Assembly (NCBI RefSeq): GCF_029784155.1
Contig: NC_073692.1
Location: forward strand, 16,990,126-17,054,125
Direction of reading: 5' to 3'
DNA from: Uranotaenia lowii
Lineage: Eukaryota > Arthropoda > Insecta > Diptera > Culicidae
Length of the DNA: 64,000 nt
Shown here: piece after piece, positions 21,281 to 35,600 of the stretch
How the letters are laid out: every line of letters begins with the position of its first letter
Numbering within the stretch: position 1 is the stretch's first letter
Position numbers and translations under genes: made by a program
The notes under the pieces: generated by a model
Database searches by the model: none
What the model was told of the DNA's origin: nothing
Seen by the model: the letters and a program-made list of their open reading frames with translations, nothing else

Positions 21281-24200
21281 GAATCTGAATTCTGAATCTG
21301 AATTCTGAATCTGAATTCTGAATCTGAATTCTGAATCTGAATTCTGAATCTGAATTCTGAATCTGAATTCTGAATCTGAATTCTGAATCTGAATTCTGAA
21401 TCTGAATTCTGAATCTGAATTCTGAATCTGAATTCTGAATCTGAATTCTGAATCTGAATTCTGAATCTGAATTCTGAATCTGAATTCTGAATCTGAATTC
21501 TGAATCTGAATTCTGAATCTGAATTCTGAATCTGAATTCTGAATCTGAATTCTGAATCTGAATTCTGAATCTGAATTCTGAATCTGAATTCTGAATCTGA
21601 ATTCTGAATCTGAATTCTGAATCTGAATTCTGAATCTGAATTCTGAATCTGAATTCTGAATCTGAATTCTGAATCTGAATTCTGAATCTGAATTCTGAAT
21701 CTGAATTCTGAATCTGAATTCTGAATCTGAATTCTGAATCTGAATTCTGAATCTGAATTCTGAATCTGAATTCTGAATCTGAATTCTGAATCTGAATTCT
21801 GAATCTGAATTCTGAATCTGAATTCTGAATCTGAATTCTGAATCTGAATTCTGAATCTGAATTCTGAATCTGAATTCTGAATCTGAATTCTGAATCTGAA
21901 TTCTGAATCTGAATTCTGAATCTGAATTCTGAATCTGAATTCTGAATCTGAATTCTGAATCTGAATTTTGAATCTGAATTCTGAATCTGAATTCTGAATC
22001 TGAATTCTGAATCTGAATTCTGAATCTGAATTCTGAATCTGAATTCTGAATCTGAATTCTGAATCTGAATTCTGAATCTGAATTCTGAATCTGAATTCTG
22101 AATCTGAATTCTGAATCTGAATTCTGAATCTGAATTCTGAATCTGAATTCTGAATCTGAATTCTGAATCTGAATTCTGAATCTGAATTCTGAATCTGAAT
22201 TCTGAATCTGAATTTTGAATTCTGAATCTGAATTCTGAATCTGAATTCTGAATCTGAATTCTGAATCTGAATTCTGAATCTGAATTCTAAATCTGAATTC
22301 TAAATCTGAATTCTGAATCTGAATTCTGAATCTGAATTCTGAATCTGAATTCTGAATCTGAATTCTGAATCTGAATTCTGAATCTGAATTCTGAATCTGA
22401 ATTCTGAATCTGAATTCTGAATCTGAATTCTGAATCTGAATCTGAATTCTGAATTCTGAATCTGAATTCTGAATCTGAATTCTGAATCTGAATTCTGAAT
22501 CTGAATTCTGAATCTGAATTCTGAATCTGAATTCTGAATCTGAATTCTGAATCTGAATTCTGAATCTGAATTCTGAATCTGAATTCTGAATCTGAATTCT
22601 GAATCTGAATTCTGAATCTGAATTCTGAATCTGAATTCTGAATCTGAATTCTGAATCTGAATTCTGAATCTGAATTCTGAATCTGAATTCTGAATCTGAA
22701 TTCTGAATCTGAATTCTGAATCTGAATTCTGAATCTGAATTCTGAATCTGAATTCTGAATCTGAATTCTGAATCTGAATTCTGAATCTGAATTCTGAATC
22801 TGAATTTTGAATTCTGAATCTGAATTCTGAATCTGAATTCTGAATCTGAATTCTGAATCTGAATTCTGAATCTGAATTCTAAATCTGAATTCTAAATCTG
22901 AATTCTGAATCTGAATTCTGAATCTGAATTCTGAATCTGAATTCTGAATCTGAATTCTGAATCTGAATTCTAAATCTGAATTCTGAATCTGAATTCTGAA
23001 TCTGAATTCTGAATCTGAATTCTGAATCTGAATTCTGAATCTGAATTCTGAATCTGAATTCTGAATCTGAATTCTGAATCTGAATTCTGAATCTGAATTC
23101 TGAATCTGAATTCTGAATCTGAATTCTGAATCTGAATTCTGAATCTGAATTCTGAATCTGAATTCTGAATCTGAATTCTGAATCTGAATTCTGAATCTGA
23201 ATTCTGAATCTGAATTCTGAATCTGAATTCTGAATCTGAATTCTGAATCTGAATTCTGAATCTGAATTCTGAATCTGAATTCTGAATCTGAATTCTGAAT
23301 CTGAATTCTGAATCTGAATTCTGAATCTGAATTCTGAATCTGAATTCTGAATCTGAATTCTGAATCTGAATTCTGAATCTGAATTCTGAATCTGAATTCT
23401 GAATCTGAATTCTGAATCTGAATTCTGAATCTGAATTCTGAATCTGAATTCTGAATCTGAATTCTGAATCTGAATTCTGAATCTGAATTCTGAATCTGAA
23501 TTCTGAATCTGAATTCTGAATCTGAATTCTGAATCTGAATTCTGAATCTGAATTCTGAATCTGAATTCTGAATCTGAATTCTGAATCTGAATTCTGAATC
23601 TGAATTCTGAATCTGAATTCTGAATCTGAATTCTGAATCTGAATTCTGAATCTGAATTCTGAATCTGAATTCTGAATCTGAATTCTGAATCTGAATTCTG
23701 AATCTGAATTCTGAATCTGAATTCTGAATCTGAATTCTGAATCTGAATTCTGAATCTGAATTCTGAATCTGAATTCTGAATCTGAATTCTGAATCTGAAT
23801 TCTGAATCTGAATTCTGAATCTGAATTCTGAATCTGAATTCTGAATCTGAATTCTGAATCTGAATTCTGAATCTGAATTCTGAATCTGAATTCTGAATCT
23901 GAATTCTGAATCTGAATTCTGAATCTGAATTCTGAATCTGAATTCTGAATCTGAATTCTGAATCTGAATTCTGAATCTGAATTCTGAATCTGAATTCTGA
24001 ATCTGAATTCTGAATCTGAATTCTGAATCTGAATTCTGAATCTGAATTCTGAATCTGAATTCTGAATCTGAATTCTGAATCTGAATTCTGAATCTGAATT
24101 CTGAATCTGAATTCTGAATCTGAATTCTGAATCTGAATTCTGAATCTGAATTCTGAATCTGAATTCTGAATCTGAATTCTGAATCTGAATTCTGAATCTG

Positions 24201-26128
24201 AATTCTGAATCTGAATTCTGAATCTGAATTCTGAATCTGAATTCTGAATCTGAATTCTGAATCTGAATTCTGAATCTGAATTCTGAATCTGAATTCTGAA
24301 TCTGAATTCTGAATCTGAATTCTGAATCTGAATTCTGAATCTGAATTCTGAATCTGAATTCTGAATCTGAATTTTGAATTCTGAATCTGAATTCTGAATC
24401 TGAATTCTGAATCTGAATTCTGAATCTGAATTCTGAATCTGAATTCTGAATCTGAATTCTGAATCTGAATTCTAAATCTGAATTCTGAATCTGAATTCTG
24501 AATCTGAATTCTGAATCTGAATTCTGAATCTGAATTCTGAATCTGAATTCTGAATCTGAATTCTGAATCTGAATTCTGAATCTGAATTCTGAATCTGAAT
24601 TCTGAATCTGAATTCTGAATCTGAATTCTGAATCTGAATTCTGAATCTGAATTCTGAATCTGAATTCTGAATCTGAATTCTGAATCTGAATTCTGAATCT
24701 GAATTCTGAATCTGAATTCTGAATCTGAATTCTGAATCTGAATTCTGAATCTGAATTCTGAATCTGAATTCTGAATCTGAATCTGAATTCTGAATCTGAA
24801 TTCTGAATCTGAATTCTGAATCTGAATTCTGAATCTGAATTCTGAATCTGAATTCTGAATCTGAATTCTGAATCTGAATTCTGAATCTGAATTCTGAATC
24901 TGAATTCTGAATCTGAATTCTGAATCTGAATTCTGAATCTGAATTCTGAATCTGAATTCTGAATCTGAATTCTGAATCTGAATTCTGAATCTGAATTCTG
25001 AATCTGAATTCTGAATCTGAATTCTGAATCTGAATTCTGAATCTGAATTCTGAATCTGAATTCTGAATCTGAATTCTGAATCTGAATTCTGAATCTGAAT
25101 TCTGAATCTGAATTCTGAATCTGAATTCTGAATCTGAATTCTGAATCTGAATTCTGAATCTGAATTCTGAATCTGAATTCTGAATCTGAATTCTGAATCT
25201 GAATTCTGAATCTGAATTCTGAATCTGAATTTTGAATTCTGAATCTGAATTCTGAATCTGAATTCTGAATCTGAATTCTAAATCTGAATTCTAAATCTGA
25301 ATTCTGAATCTGAATTCTGAATCTGAATTCTGAATCTGAATTCTGAATCTGAATTCTGAATCTGAATTCTGAATCTGAATTCTGAATCTGAATTCTGAAT
25401 CTGAATCTGAATTCTGAATCTGAATTCTGAATCTGAATTCTGAATCTGAATTCTGAATCTGAATTCTGAATCTGAATTCTGAATCTGAATTCTGAATCTG
25501 AATTCTGAATCTGAATTCTGAATCTGAATTCTGAATCTGAATTCTGAATCTGAATTCTGAATCTGAATTCTGAATCTGAATTCTGAATCTGAATTCTGAA
25601 TCTGAATTCTGAATCTGAATTCTGAATCTGAATTCTGAATCTGAATTCTGAATCTGAATTCTGAATCTGAATTCTGAATCTGAATTCTGAATCTGAATTC
25701 TGAATCTGAATTCTGAATCTGAATCTGAATTCTGAATCTGAATTCTGAATCTGAATTCTGAATCTGAATTCTGAATCTGAATTCTGAATCTGAATTCTGA
25801 ATCTGAATTCTGAATCTGAATTCTGAATCTGAATTCTGAATCTGAATTCTGAATCTGAATTCTGAATCTGAATTCTGAATCTGAATTCTGAATCTGAATT
25901 CTGAATCTGAATTCTGAATCTGAATTCTGAATCTGAATTCTGAATCTGAATTCTGAATCTGAATTCTGAATCTGAATTCTGAATCTGAATTCTGAATCTG
26001 AATTCTGAATCTGAATTCTGAATCTGAATTCTGAATCTGAATTCTGAATCTGAATTCTGAATCTGAATTCTGAATCTGAATTCTGAATCTGAATTCTGAA
26101 TCTGAATTCTGAATCTGAATTCTGAATC
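21281..26128 (-). repeat. Minisatellite array 7 (reversed, longest)
   Basis: 4.85 kb up to an assembly gap. A variant cassette, TTTTGAATTC followed 50-100 bases later by CTAAATCTG (once or twice), recurs near 22211-22310, 22805-22890, 24371-24475 and 25228-25300. This shows amplification in multi-unit blocks rather than single-unit slippage. Confidence 0.97.
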
Positions 26129-26628
26129 NNNNNNNNNNNNNNNNNNNNNNNNNNNNNNNNNNNNNNNNNNNNNNNNNNNNNNNNNNNNNNNNNNNNNNNN
26201 NNNNNNNNNNNNNNNNNNNNNNNNNNNNNNNNNNNNNNNNNNNNNNNNNNNNNNNNNNNNNNNNNNNNNNNNNNNNNNNNNNNNNNNNNNNNNNNNNNNN
26301 NNNNNNNNNNNNNNNNNNNNNNNNNNNNNNNNNNNNNNNNNNNNNNNNNNNNNNNNNNNNNNNNNNNNNNNNNNNNNNNNNNNNNNNNNNNNNNNNNNNN
26401 NNNNNNNNNNNNNNNNNNNNNNNNNNNNNNNNNNNNNNNNNNNNNNNNNNNNNNNNNNNNNNNNNNNNNNNNNNNNNNNNNNNNNNNNNNNNNNNNNNNN
26501 NNNNNNNNNNNNNNNNNNNNNNNNNNNNNNNNNNNNNNNNNNNNNNNNNNNNNNNNNNNNNNNNNNNNNNNNNNNNNNNNNNNNNNNNNNNNNNNNNNNN
26601 NNNNNNNNNNNNNNNNNNNNNNNNNNNN
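26129..26628. other. Assembly gap, 500 N
   Basis: Second placeholder-length gap. It separates array 7 from an inverted module G, so the missing sequence includes the rest of the array and possibly the L/N part of a spacer. Confidence 0.99.
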
Positions 26629-27010
26629 AATGATATTTAAACAGTTGAATTTTAAACGCTGAAATGGTGCCGTGGTAGCAACCAGAACATTCACGTTGCT
26701 GGTCACGGTTCGAATCTTACTGTTTTTTTATGCTTTTTTTTTACTGAATAAGTAAAACTAACTACAATATTGATGGATAACCGTGACACGTGGCCTAGCA
26801 TGATACCTTTTTTAGAGCTCAACCATGCATAGAAGAAAAAATTCCCACAAAAGAAGGGGAAAGTAATATGACTATTAAATGATTAATCTCATTCTGGAAA
26901 CTAAATCTGAAATCTTATTCTGATTCTAAAGTTTGAATTTTGAGTTACAACACTTAGTCTAATATTTGAATACAAGTTCCAATTTCAAATTCCAGGTTGA
27001 TCTTTAATCC
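26629..27010 (-). repeat. Spacer module G, inverted partial copy
   Basis: Reverse complement of G, cut on the left by the gap and missing ~15 bases before CGCTGAAATGG. The tRNA-like segment (26657-26722, +) has an intact GGTTCGAATCT box. Confidence 0.88.
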
Positions 27011-27668
27011 GAATGCTTAATCAGAATTCTAAATCTGAATTCTCAATCTGAATTCTGAATCTGAACTCTGAATTTGAATTCTGAATCTGAATTCTGAATC
27101 TGAATTCTGAATCTGAATTCTGAATCTGAATTCTGAATCTGAATTCTGAATCTGAATTCTGAATCTGAATTCTGAATCTGAATTCTGAATCTGAATTCTG
27201 AATCTGAATTCTGAATCTGAATTCTGAATCTGAATTTTGAATCTGAATTCTGAATCTGAATTCTGAATCTGAATTCTGAATCTGAATTCTGAATCTGAAT
27301 TCTGAATCTGAATTCTGAATCTGAATTCTGAATCTGAATTCTGAATCTGAATTCTGAATCTGAATTCTGAATCTGAATTCTGAATCTGAATTCTGAATCT
27401 GAATTCTGAATCTGAATTCTGAATCTGAATTCTGAATCTGAATTCTGAATCTGAATTCTGAATCTGAATTCTGAATCTGAATTCTGAATCTGAATTCTGA
27501 ATCTGAATTCTGAATCTGAATTCTGAATCTGAATTCTGAATCTGTATTCTGAATCTGAATTCTGAATCTGAATTCTGAATCTGAATTCTGAATTCTGAAT
27601 TTTGAATCTGAATTCTGAATCTGAATTCTGAATCTGAATTCTGAATCTGAATTCTGAATCTGAATTCT
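27011..27668 (-). repeat. Minisatellite array 8 (reversed)
   Basis: Degenerate G-side edge (TTCTCAATCTG, CTGAACTCTG), then regular units. It ends at module K'. Confidence 0.96.
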
Positions 27669-28024
27669 TAAGATAAGTTAACCACCGTTAATTAATTTTG
27701 TAAATTTATTTTTCGGCATATCGGTGAAAAGTAGTTCTGAAATTGATAAAGATGGATTGAGAAGACTGCCCGTCCGGAGTATACGTGTTCACCACATGTA
27801 GACTTCGGACCAACCAGATTTCATTGTATAGGTTAAGGTAGTGCCACCTCTATCCCGGTACTACTTCTCCTAAATAATGAAATGTTGCAGGGTAAAGTAT
27901 GGTGAACGTTAATAAGTTTCCTCGCAAAAATGCTCTTTCGCTCTTTTCAACATCTGTAAATTTTCTTCTCACTTCTCTATCCATCTTTATCAATTTCAGA
28001 ACTACTTTTCACCGATATGCCGAA
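27669..28024. repeat. Spacer module K', copy 2 (palindrome half-deleted)
   Basis: Same left tip and right arm as 20713-21280, but the left arm is broken after GATGGATTGAGAAG and resumes near the old centre (GCCCGTCCGGAG). A stem of roughly 65 bp remains around a ~200-bp loop. Confidence 0.9.
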
Positions 28025-31000
28025 GAATCTGAATTCTGAATCTGAATTCTGAATCTGAATTCTGAATCTGAATTCTGAATCTGAATTCTGAATCTGAATT
28101 CTGAATCTGAATTCTGAATCTGAATTCTGAATCTGAATTCTGAATCTGAATTCTGAATCTGAATTCTGAATCTGAATTTTGAATCTGAATTCTGAATCTG
28201 AATTCTGAATCTGAATTCTGAATCTGAATTCTGAATCTGAATTCTGAATCTGAATTCTGAATCTGGATTCTGAATCTGAATTCTGAATCTGAATTCTGAA
28301 TCTGAATTCTGAATCTGAATTCTGAATCTGAATTCTGAATCTGAATTCTGAATCTGAATTCTGAATCTGAATTCTGAATCTGAATTCTGAATCTGAATTC
28401 TGAATCTGAATTCTGAATCTGAATTCTGAATCTGAATTCTGAATCTGAATTCTGAATCTGAATTCTGAATCTGAATTCTGAATCTGAATTCTGAATCTGA
28501 ATTCTGAATCTGAATTCTGAATCTGAATTCTGAATCTGTATTCTGAATCTGAATTCTGAATCTGAATTCTGAATCTGAATTCTGAATTCTGAATCTGAAT
28601 TCTGAATCTGAATTCTGAATCTGAATTCTGAATCTGAATTCTGAATCTGAATTCTGAATCTGAATTCTGAATCTGAATTCTGAATCTGAATTCTGAATCT
28701 GAATCTGAATTCTGAATCTGAATTCTGTATCTGAATTCTGAATCTGAATTCTGAATCTGAATTCTGAATCTGAATTCTGAATCTGAATTCTGAATCTGAA
28801 TTCTGAATCTGAATTCTGAATCTGAATTCTGAATCTGAATTCTGAATCTGAATTCTGAATCTGAATTCTGAATCTGAATTCTGAATCTGAATTCTGAATC
28901 TGCATTCTGAATCTGAATTCTGAATCTGAATTCTGAATCTGAATTCTGAATCTGAATTCTGAATCTGAATTCTGAATCTGAATTCTGAATCTGAATTCTG
29001 AATCTGAATTCTGAATCTGAATTCTGAATCTGAATTCTGAATCTGAATTCTGAATCTGAATTCTGAATCTGAATTCTGAATCTGAATTCTGAATCTGAAT
29101 TCTGAATCTGAATTCTGAATCTGAATTCTGAATCTGAATTCTGAATCTGAATTCTGAATCTGAATTCTGAATCTGAATTCTGAATCTGAATTCTGAATCT
29201 GAATTCTGAATTCTGAATCTGAATCTGAATTCTGAATCTGAATTCTGAATCTGAATTCTGAATCTGAATTCTGAATCTGAATTCTGAATCTGAATTCTGA
29301 ATCTGAATTCTGAATCTGAATTCTGAATCTGAATTCTGAATCTGAATTCTGAATCTGAATTCTGAATCTGAATTCTGAATCTGAATTCTGAATCTGAATT
29401 CTGAATCTGAATTCTGAATCTGAATTCTGAATCTGAATTCTGAATCTGAATTCTGAATCTGAATTCTGAATCTGAATTCTGAATCTGAATTCTGAATCTG
29501 AATTCTGAATCTGAATTCTGAATCTGAATTCTGAATCTGAATTCTGAATCTGAATTCTGAATCTGAATTCTGAATCTGAATTCTGAATCTGAATTCTGAA
29601 TCTGAATTCTGAATCTGAATTCTGAATCTGAATTCTGAATCTGAATTCTGAATCTGAATTCTGAATCTGAATTCTGAATCTGAATTCTGAATCTGAATTC
29701 TGAATCTGAATTATGAATCTGAATTCTGAATCTGAATTCTGAATCTGAATTCTGAATCTGAATTCTGAATCTGAATTCTGAATCTGAATTCTGAATCTGA
29801 ATTCTGAATCTGAATTCTGAATCTGAATTCTGAATCTGAATTCTCAATCTGAATTCTGAATCTGAATTCTGAATCTGAATTCTGAATCTGAATTCTGAAT
29901 CTGAATTCTGAATCTGAATTCTGAATCTGAATTCTGAATCTGAATTCTGAATCTGAATTCTGAATCTGAATTCTGAATCTGAATTCTGAATCTGAATTCT
30001 GAATCTGAATTCTGAATCTGAATTCTGAATCTGAATTCTGAATCTGAATTCTGAATCTGAATTCTGAATCTGAATTCTGAATCTGAATTCTGAATCTGAA
30101 TTCTGAATCTGAATTCTGAATCTGAATTCTGAATCTGAATTCTGAATCTGAATTCTGAATCTGAATTCTGAATCTGAATTCTGAATCTGAATTCTGAATC
30201 TGAATTCTGAATCTGAATTCTGAATCTGAATTCTGAATCTGAATTCTGAATCTGAATTCTGAATCTGAATTCTGAATCTGAATTCTGAATCTGAATTCTG
30301 AATCTGAATTCTGAATCTGAATTCTGAATCTGAATTCTGAATCTGAATTCTGAATCTGAATTCTGAATCTGAATTCTGAATCTGAATTCTGAATCTGAAT
30401 TCTGAATCTGAATTCTGAATCTGAATTCTGAATCTGAATTCTGAATCTGAATTCTGAATCTGAATTCTGAATCTGAATTCTGAATCTGAATTCTGAATCT
30501 GAATTCTGAATCTGAATTCTGAATCTGAATTCTGAATCTGAATTCTGAATCTGAATTCTGAATCTGAATTCTGAATCTGAATTCTGAATCTGAATTCTGA
30601 ATCTGAATTCTGAATCTGAATTCTGAATTTGAATTCTGATTCTGAATTCTGAATCTGAATTCTGAATCTGAATTTTGAATCTGAATTTTGAATCTGAATT
30701 CTGAATCTGAATTCTGAATCTGAATTCTGAATCTGAATTCTGAATCTGAATTCTGAATCTGAATTCTGAATCTGAATTCTGAATCTGAATTCTGAATCTG
30801 AATTCTGAATCTGAATTCTGAATCTGAATTCTGAATCTGAATTCTGAATCTGAATTCTGAATCTGAATTCTGAATCTGAATTCTGAATCTGAATTCTGAA
30901 TCTGAATTCTGAATCTGAATTCTGAATCTGAATTCTGAATTCTGAATCTGAATTCTGAATCTGAATTCTGAATCTGAATTTTGAATCTGAATTCTGAATC

Positions 31001-32345
31001 TGAATTCTGAATCTGAATTCTGAATCTGAATTCTGAATCTGAATTCTGAATCTGAATTCTGAATCTGAATTCTGAATCTGAATTCTGAATCTGAATTCTG
31101 AATCTGAATTCTGAATCTGAATTCTGAATCTGAATTCTGAATCTGAATTCTGAATCTGAATTCTGAATCTGAATTCTGAATCTGAATTCTGAATCTGAAT
31201 TCTGAATCTGAATTCTGAATCTGAATTCTGAATCTGAATTCTGAATCTGAATTCTGAATCTGAATTCTGAATCTGAATTCTGAATCTGAATTCTGAATCT
31301 GAATTCTGAATCTGAATTCTGAATCTGAATTCTGAATCTGAATTCTGAATCTGAATTCTGAATCTGAATTCTGAATCTGAATTCTGAATCTGAATTCTGA
31401 ATCTGAATTCTGAATCTGAATTCTGAATCTGAATTCTGAATCTGAATTCTGAATCTGAATTCTGAATCTGAATTCTGAATCTGAATTCTGAATCTGAATT
31501 CTGAATCTGAATTCTGAATCTGAATTCTGAATCTGAATTCTGAATCTGAATTCTGAATCTGAATTCTGAATCTGAATTCTGAATCTGAATTCTGAATCTG
31601 AATTCTGAATCTGAATTATGAATCTGAATTCTGAATCTGAATTCTGAATCTGAATTCTGAATCTGAATTCTGAATCTGAATTATGAATCTGAATTCTGAA
31701 TCTGAATTCTGAATCTGAATTCTGAATCTGAATTCTGAATCTGAATTCTGAATCTGAATTCTGAATCTGAATTCTGAATCTGAATTCTGAATCTGAATTC
31801 TGAATCTGAATTCTGAATCTGAATTCTGAATCTGAATTCTGAATCTGAATTCTGAATCTGAATTCTGAATCTGAATTCTGAATCTGAATTCTGAATCTGA
31901 ATTCTGAATCTGAATTCTGAATCTGAATTCTGAATCTGAATTCTGAATCTGAATTCTGAATCTGAATTCTGAATCTGAATTCTGAATCTGAATTCTGAAT
32001 CTGAATTCTGAATCTGAATTCTGAATCTGAATTCTGAATCTGAATTCTGAATCTGAATTCTGAATCTGAATTCTGAATCTGAATTCTGAATCTGAATTCT
32101 GAATCTGAATTCTGAATCTGAATTCTGAATCTGAATTCTGAATCTGAATTCTGAATCTGAATTTTGAATTCTGAATCTGAAATCTGAATCTGAATTCTGA
32201 ATCTGAATTCTGAATCTGAATTCTGAATCTGAATTCTGAATCTGAATTCTGAATCTGAATTCTGAATCTGAATTCTGAATCTGAATTCTGAATCTGAATT
32301 CTGAATCTGAATCTAAATTCTTAATCTGAATTCTGAATCTGAATT
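28025..32345 (-). repeat. Minisatellite array 9 (reversed)
   Basis: 4.3 kb, nearly uniform, with scattered single-base variants (for example CTGCATTC near 28902 and TTATGAATC near 29711, 31618 and 31682). The right end carries the K-side edge GAATCTGAAATCTG and TAAATTC. Confidence 0.97.
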
Positions 32346-32841
32346 CTTAATCTTGTAAATCTCATTTTCATTTGCTGGAATATGATTGTTTTGCATCACG
32401 TTTTTGTCAACATTAAAATTCCTTTCATCCAAAATTTTTTTTTATGATTTCGGATTTTACAACTTTTAGTAGTATGGTTTTACCCCTAAAAGTATGCAGC
32501 ACCCTTAATTTCAGAAAAATTGTGAAAAAAAGTTTTCACAAAACAAAATCGTGTTTTCATGCGTAATGATCTTTAAGTCATCGCAAATTTATCAAAAACT
32601 GTGAAAATTAGTATTCTTGGAGAAACAATTTCAGAATTGAAAATTGATAAAGGTGGGAAGAAAAGTGAGGAGAATATTTACGGATGATGAAAAGAGCGAA
32701 AGAACATTTTTGCAAGGAAAATTTATTAACGTACACCATACTTTACCTCGCCACAACCATCTTCATCAATTTTTAATTCTGATGTTCTTTCTCCATGAAT
32801 CTAAATTTTTCATCGATATGCCGAAAATAAATTTACAAAAA
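32346..32841 (+). repeat. Spacer module K, copy 3 (full)
   Basis: Complete ~496-bp K, bounded by TTAATCTTGTAAATC on the left and AAATTTACAAAAATCTG on the right. First of four K+array higher-order units. On the minus strand an ATG near its left edge (as in the ORFs ending at 35131, 38240, 40206 and 48118) reads straight into the adjoining array. Confidence 0.93.
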
Positions 32842-35105
32842 TCTGAATTCTGAATCTAAATTCTGAATCTGAATTCTGAATTCTGGATCTAATTCTGAAT
32901 CTGAATTCTGAATCTAAATTTTGAATCTGAATTCTGAATCATAATTTGAATGCTGAATCCGAATTCTGAATCTGAATTCCGAATCTGAATTCTGAATCTG
33001 AATTCTGAATCTGAATTCTGAATCTGAATTCTGAATCTGAATTCTGAATCTGAATTCTGAATCTGAATTCTGAATCTGAATTCTGATTCTGAATTCTGAA
33101 TCTGAATTCTGAATCTGAATTCTGAATCTGAATTCTGAATCTGAATTCTGAATCTGAATTCTGAATCTGAATTCTGAATCTGAATTCTGAATCTGAATTC
33201 TGAATCTGAATTCTGAATCTGCATTCTGAATCTGAATTCTGAATCTGAATTCTGAATCTGAATTCTGAATCTGAATTCTGAATCTGAATTCTGAATCTGA
33301 ATTCTGAATCTGAATTCTGAATCTGAATTCTGAATCTGAATTCTGAATCTGAATTCTGAATCTGAATTCTGAATCTGAATTCTGAATCTGAATTCTGAAT
33401 CTGAATTCTGAATCTGAATTCTGAATCTGAATTCTGAATCTGAATTCTGAATCTGAATTCTGAATCTGAATCTGAATTCTGAATCTGAATTCTGAATCTG
33501 AATTCTGAATCTGAATTCTGAATCTGAATTCTGAATCTGAATTCTGAATCTGAATTCTGAATCTGAATTCTGAATCTGAATTCTGAATCTGAATTCTGAA
33601 TCTGAATTCTGAATCTGAATTCTGAATCTGAATTCTGAATCTGAATTCTGAATCTGAATTCTGAATCTGAATTCTGAATCTGAATTCTGAATCTGAATTC
33701 TGAATCTGAATTCTGAATCTGAATTCTGAATTCTGAATCTGAATTCTGAATCTGAATTCTGAATCTGAATTCTGAATCTGAATTCTGAATCTGAATTCTG
33801 AATCTGAATTCTGAATCTGAATTCTGAATCTGAATTCTGAATCTGAATTCTGAATCTGAATTCTGAATTCTGAATCTGAATTCTGAATCTGAATTCTGAA
33901 TTCTGAATCTGAATTCTGAATCTGAATTCTGAATCTGAATTCTGAATCTGAATTCTGAATCTGAATTCTGAATCTGAATTCTGAATCTGAATTCTGAATC
34001 TGAATTCTGAATCTGAATTCTGAATCTGAATTCTGAATCTGAATTCTGAATCTGAATTCTGAATCTGAGTTCTGAATCTGAATTCTGAATCTGAATTCTG
34101 AATCTGAATTCTGAATCTGAATTCTGAATCTGAATTCTGAATCTGAATTCTGAATCTGAATTCTGAATCTGAATTCTGAATCTGAATTATGAATCTGAAT
34201 TATGAATCTGAATTCTGAATCTGAATTCTGAATCTGAATTCTGAATCTGAATTCTGAATCTGAATTCTGAATCTGAATTCTGAATCTGAATTCTGAATCT
34301 GAATTCTGAATCTGAATTCTGAATCTGAATTCTGAATCTGAATTCTGAATCTGAATTCTGAATCTGAATTCTGAATCTGAATTCTGAATCTGAATTCTGA
34401 ATCTGAATTCTGAATCTGAATTCTGAATCTGAATTCTGAATCTGAATTCTGAATCTGAATTCTGAATCTGAATTCTGAATCTGAATTCTGAATCTGAATT
34501 CTGAATCTGAATTCTGAATCTGAATTCTGAATCTGAATTCTGAATCTGAATTCTGAATCTGAATTCTGAATCTGAATTCTGAATCTGAATTCTGAATCTG
34601 AATTCTGAATCTGAATTCTGAATCTGAATTCTGAATCTGAATTCTGAATCTGAATTCTGAATCTTAATTCTGAATTCTGAATCTGAATTCTGAATCTGAA
34701 TTCTGAATCTGAATTCTGAATCTGAATTCTGAATCTGAATTCTGAATCTGAATTCTGAATCTGAATTCTGAATCTGAATTCTGAATCTGAATTCTGAATC
34801 TGAATTCTGAATCTGAATTCTGAATCTGAATTCTGAATCTGAATTCTGAATCTGAATTCTGAATCTGAATTCTGAATCTGAATTTTGAATTCTGAATCTG
34901 AAATCTGAATCTGAATTCTGAATCTGAATTCTGAATCTGAATTCTGAATCTGAATTCTGAATCTGAATTCTGAATCTGAATTCTGAATCTGAATTCTGAA
35001 TCTGAATTCTGAATCTGAATTCTGAATCTGAATTCTGAATCTGAATTCTGAATCTGAATTCTGAATCTGAATCTAAATTCTGAATCTGAATTCTGAATCT
35101 GAATT
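32842..35105 (-). repeat. Minisatellite array 10 (reversed)
   Basis: Starts with the K-side degenerate edge (GGATCTAATTC, CATAATTTGAATGCTGAATCC) shared by every array that follows a full K, and ends with the GAAATCTG edge. Length ~2.26 kb. Confidence 0.97.
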
Positions 35106-35600
35106 CTTAATCTTGTAAATCTCATTTTCATTTGCTGGAATATGATTGTTTTGCATCACGTTTTTGTCAACATTAAAATTCCTTTCATCCAAAATTTTTT
35201 TTATGATTTCGGATTTTACAACTTTTAGTAGTATGGTTTTACCCCTAAAAGTATGCAGCACCCTTAATTTCAGAAAAATTGTGAAAAAAAGTTTTCACAA
35301 AACAAAATCGTGTTTTCATGCGTAATGATCTTTAAGTCATCGCAAATTTATCAAAAACTGTGAAAATTAGTATTCTTGGAGAAACAATTTCAGAATTGAA
35401 AATTGATAAAGGTGGGAAGAAAAGTGAGGAGAATATTTACGGATGATGAAAAGAGCGAAAGAACATTTTTGCAAGGAAAATTTATTAACGTACACCATAC
35501 TTTACCTCGCCACAACCATCTTCATCAATTTTTAATTCTGATGTTCTTTCTCCATGAATCTAAATTTTTCATCGATATGCCGAAAATAAATTTACAAAAA
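35106..35600 (+). repeat. Spacer module K, copy 4
   Basis: Near-identical to copy 3, with one fewer T in the T-run. 2760 bp downstream of copy 3. Confidence 0.93.
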
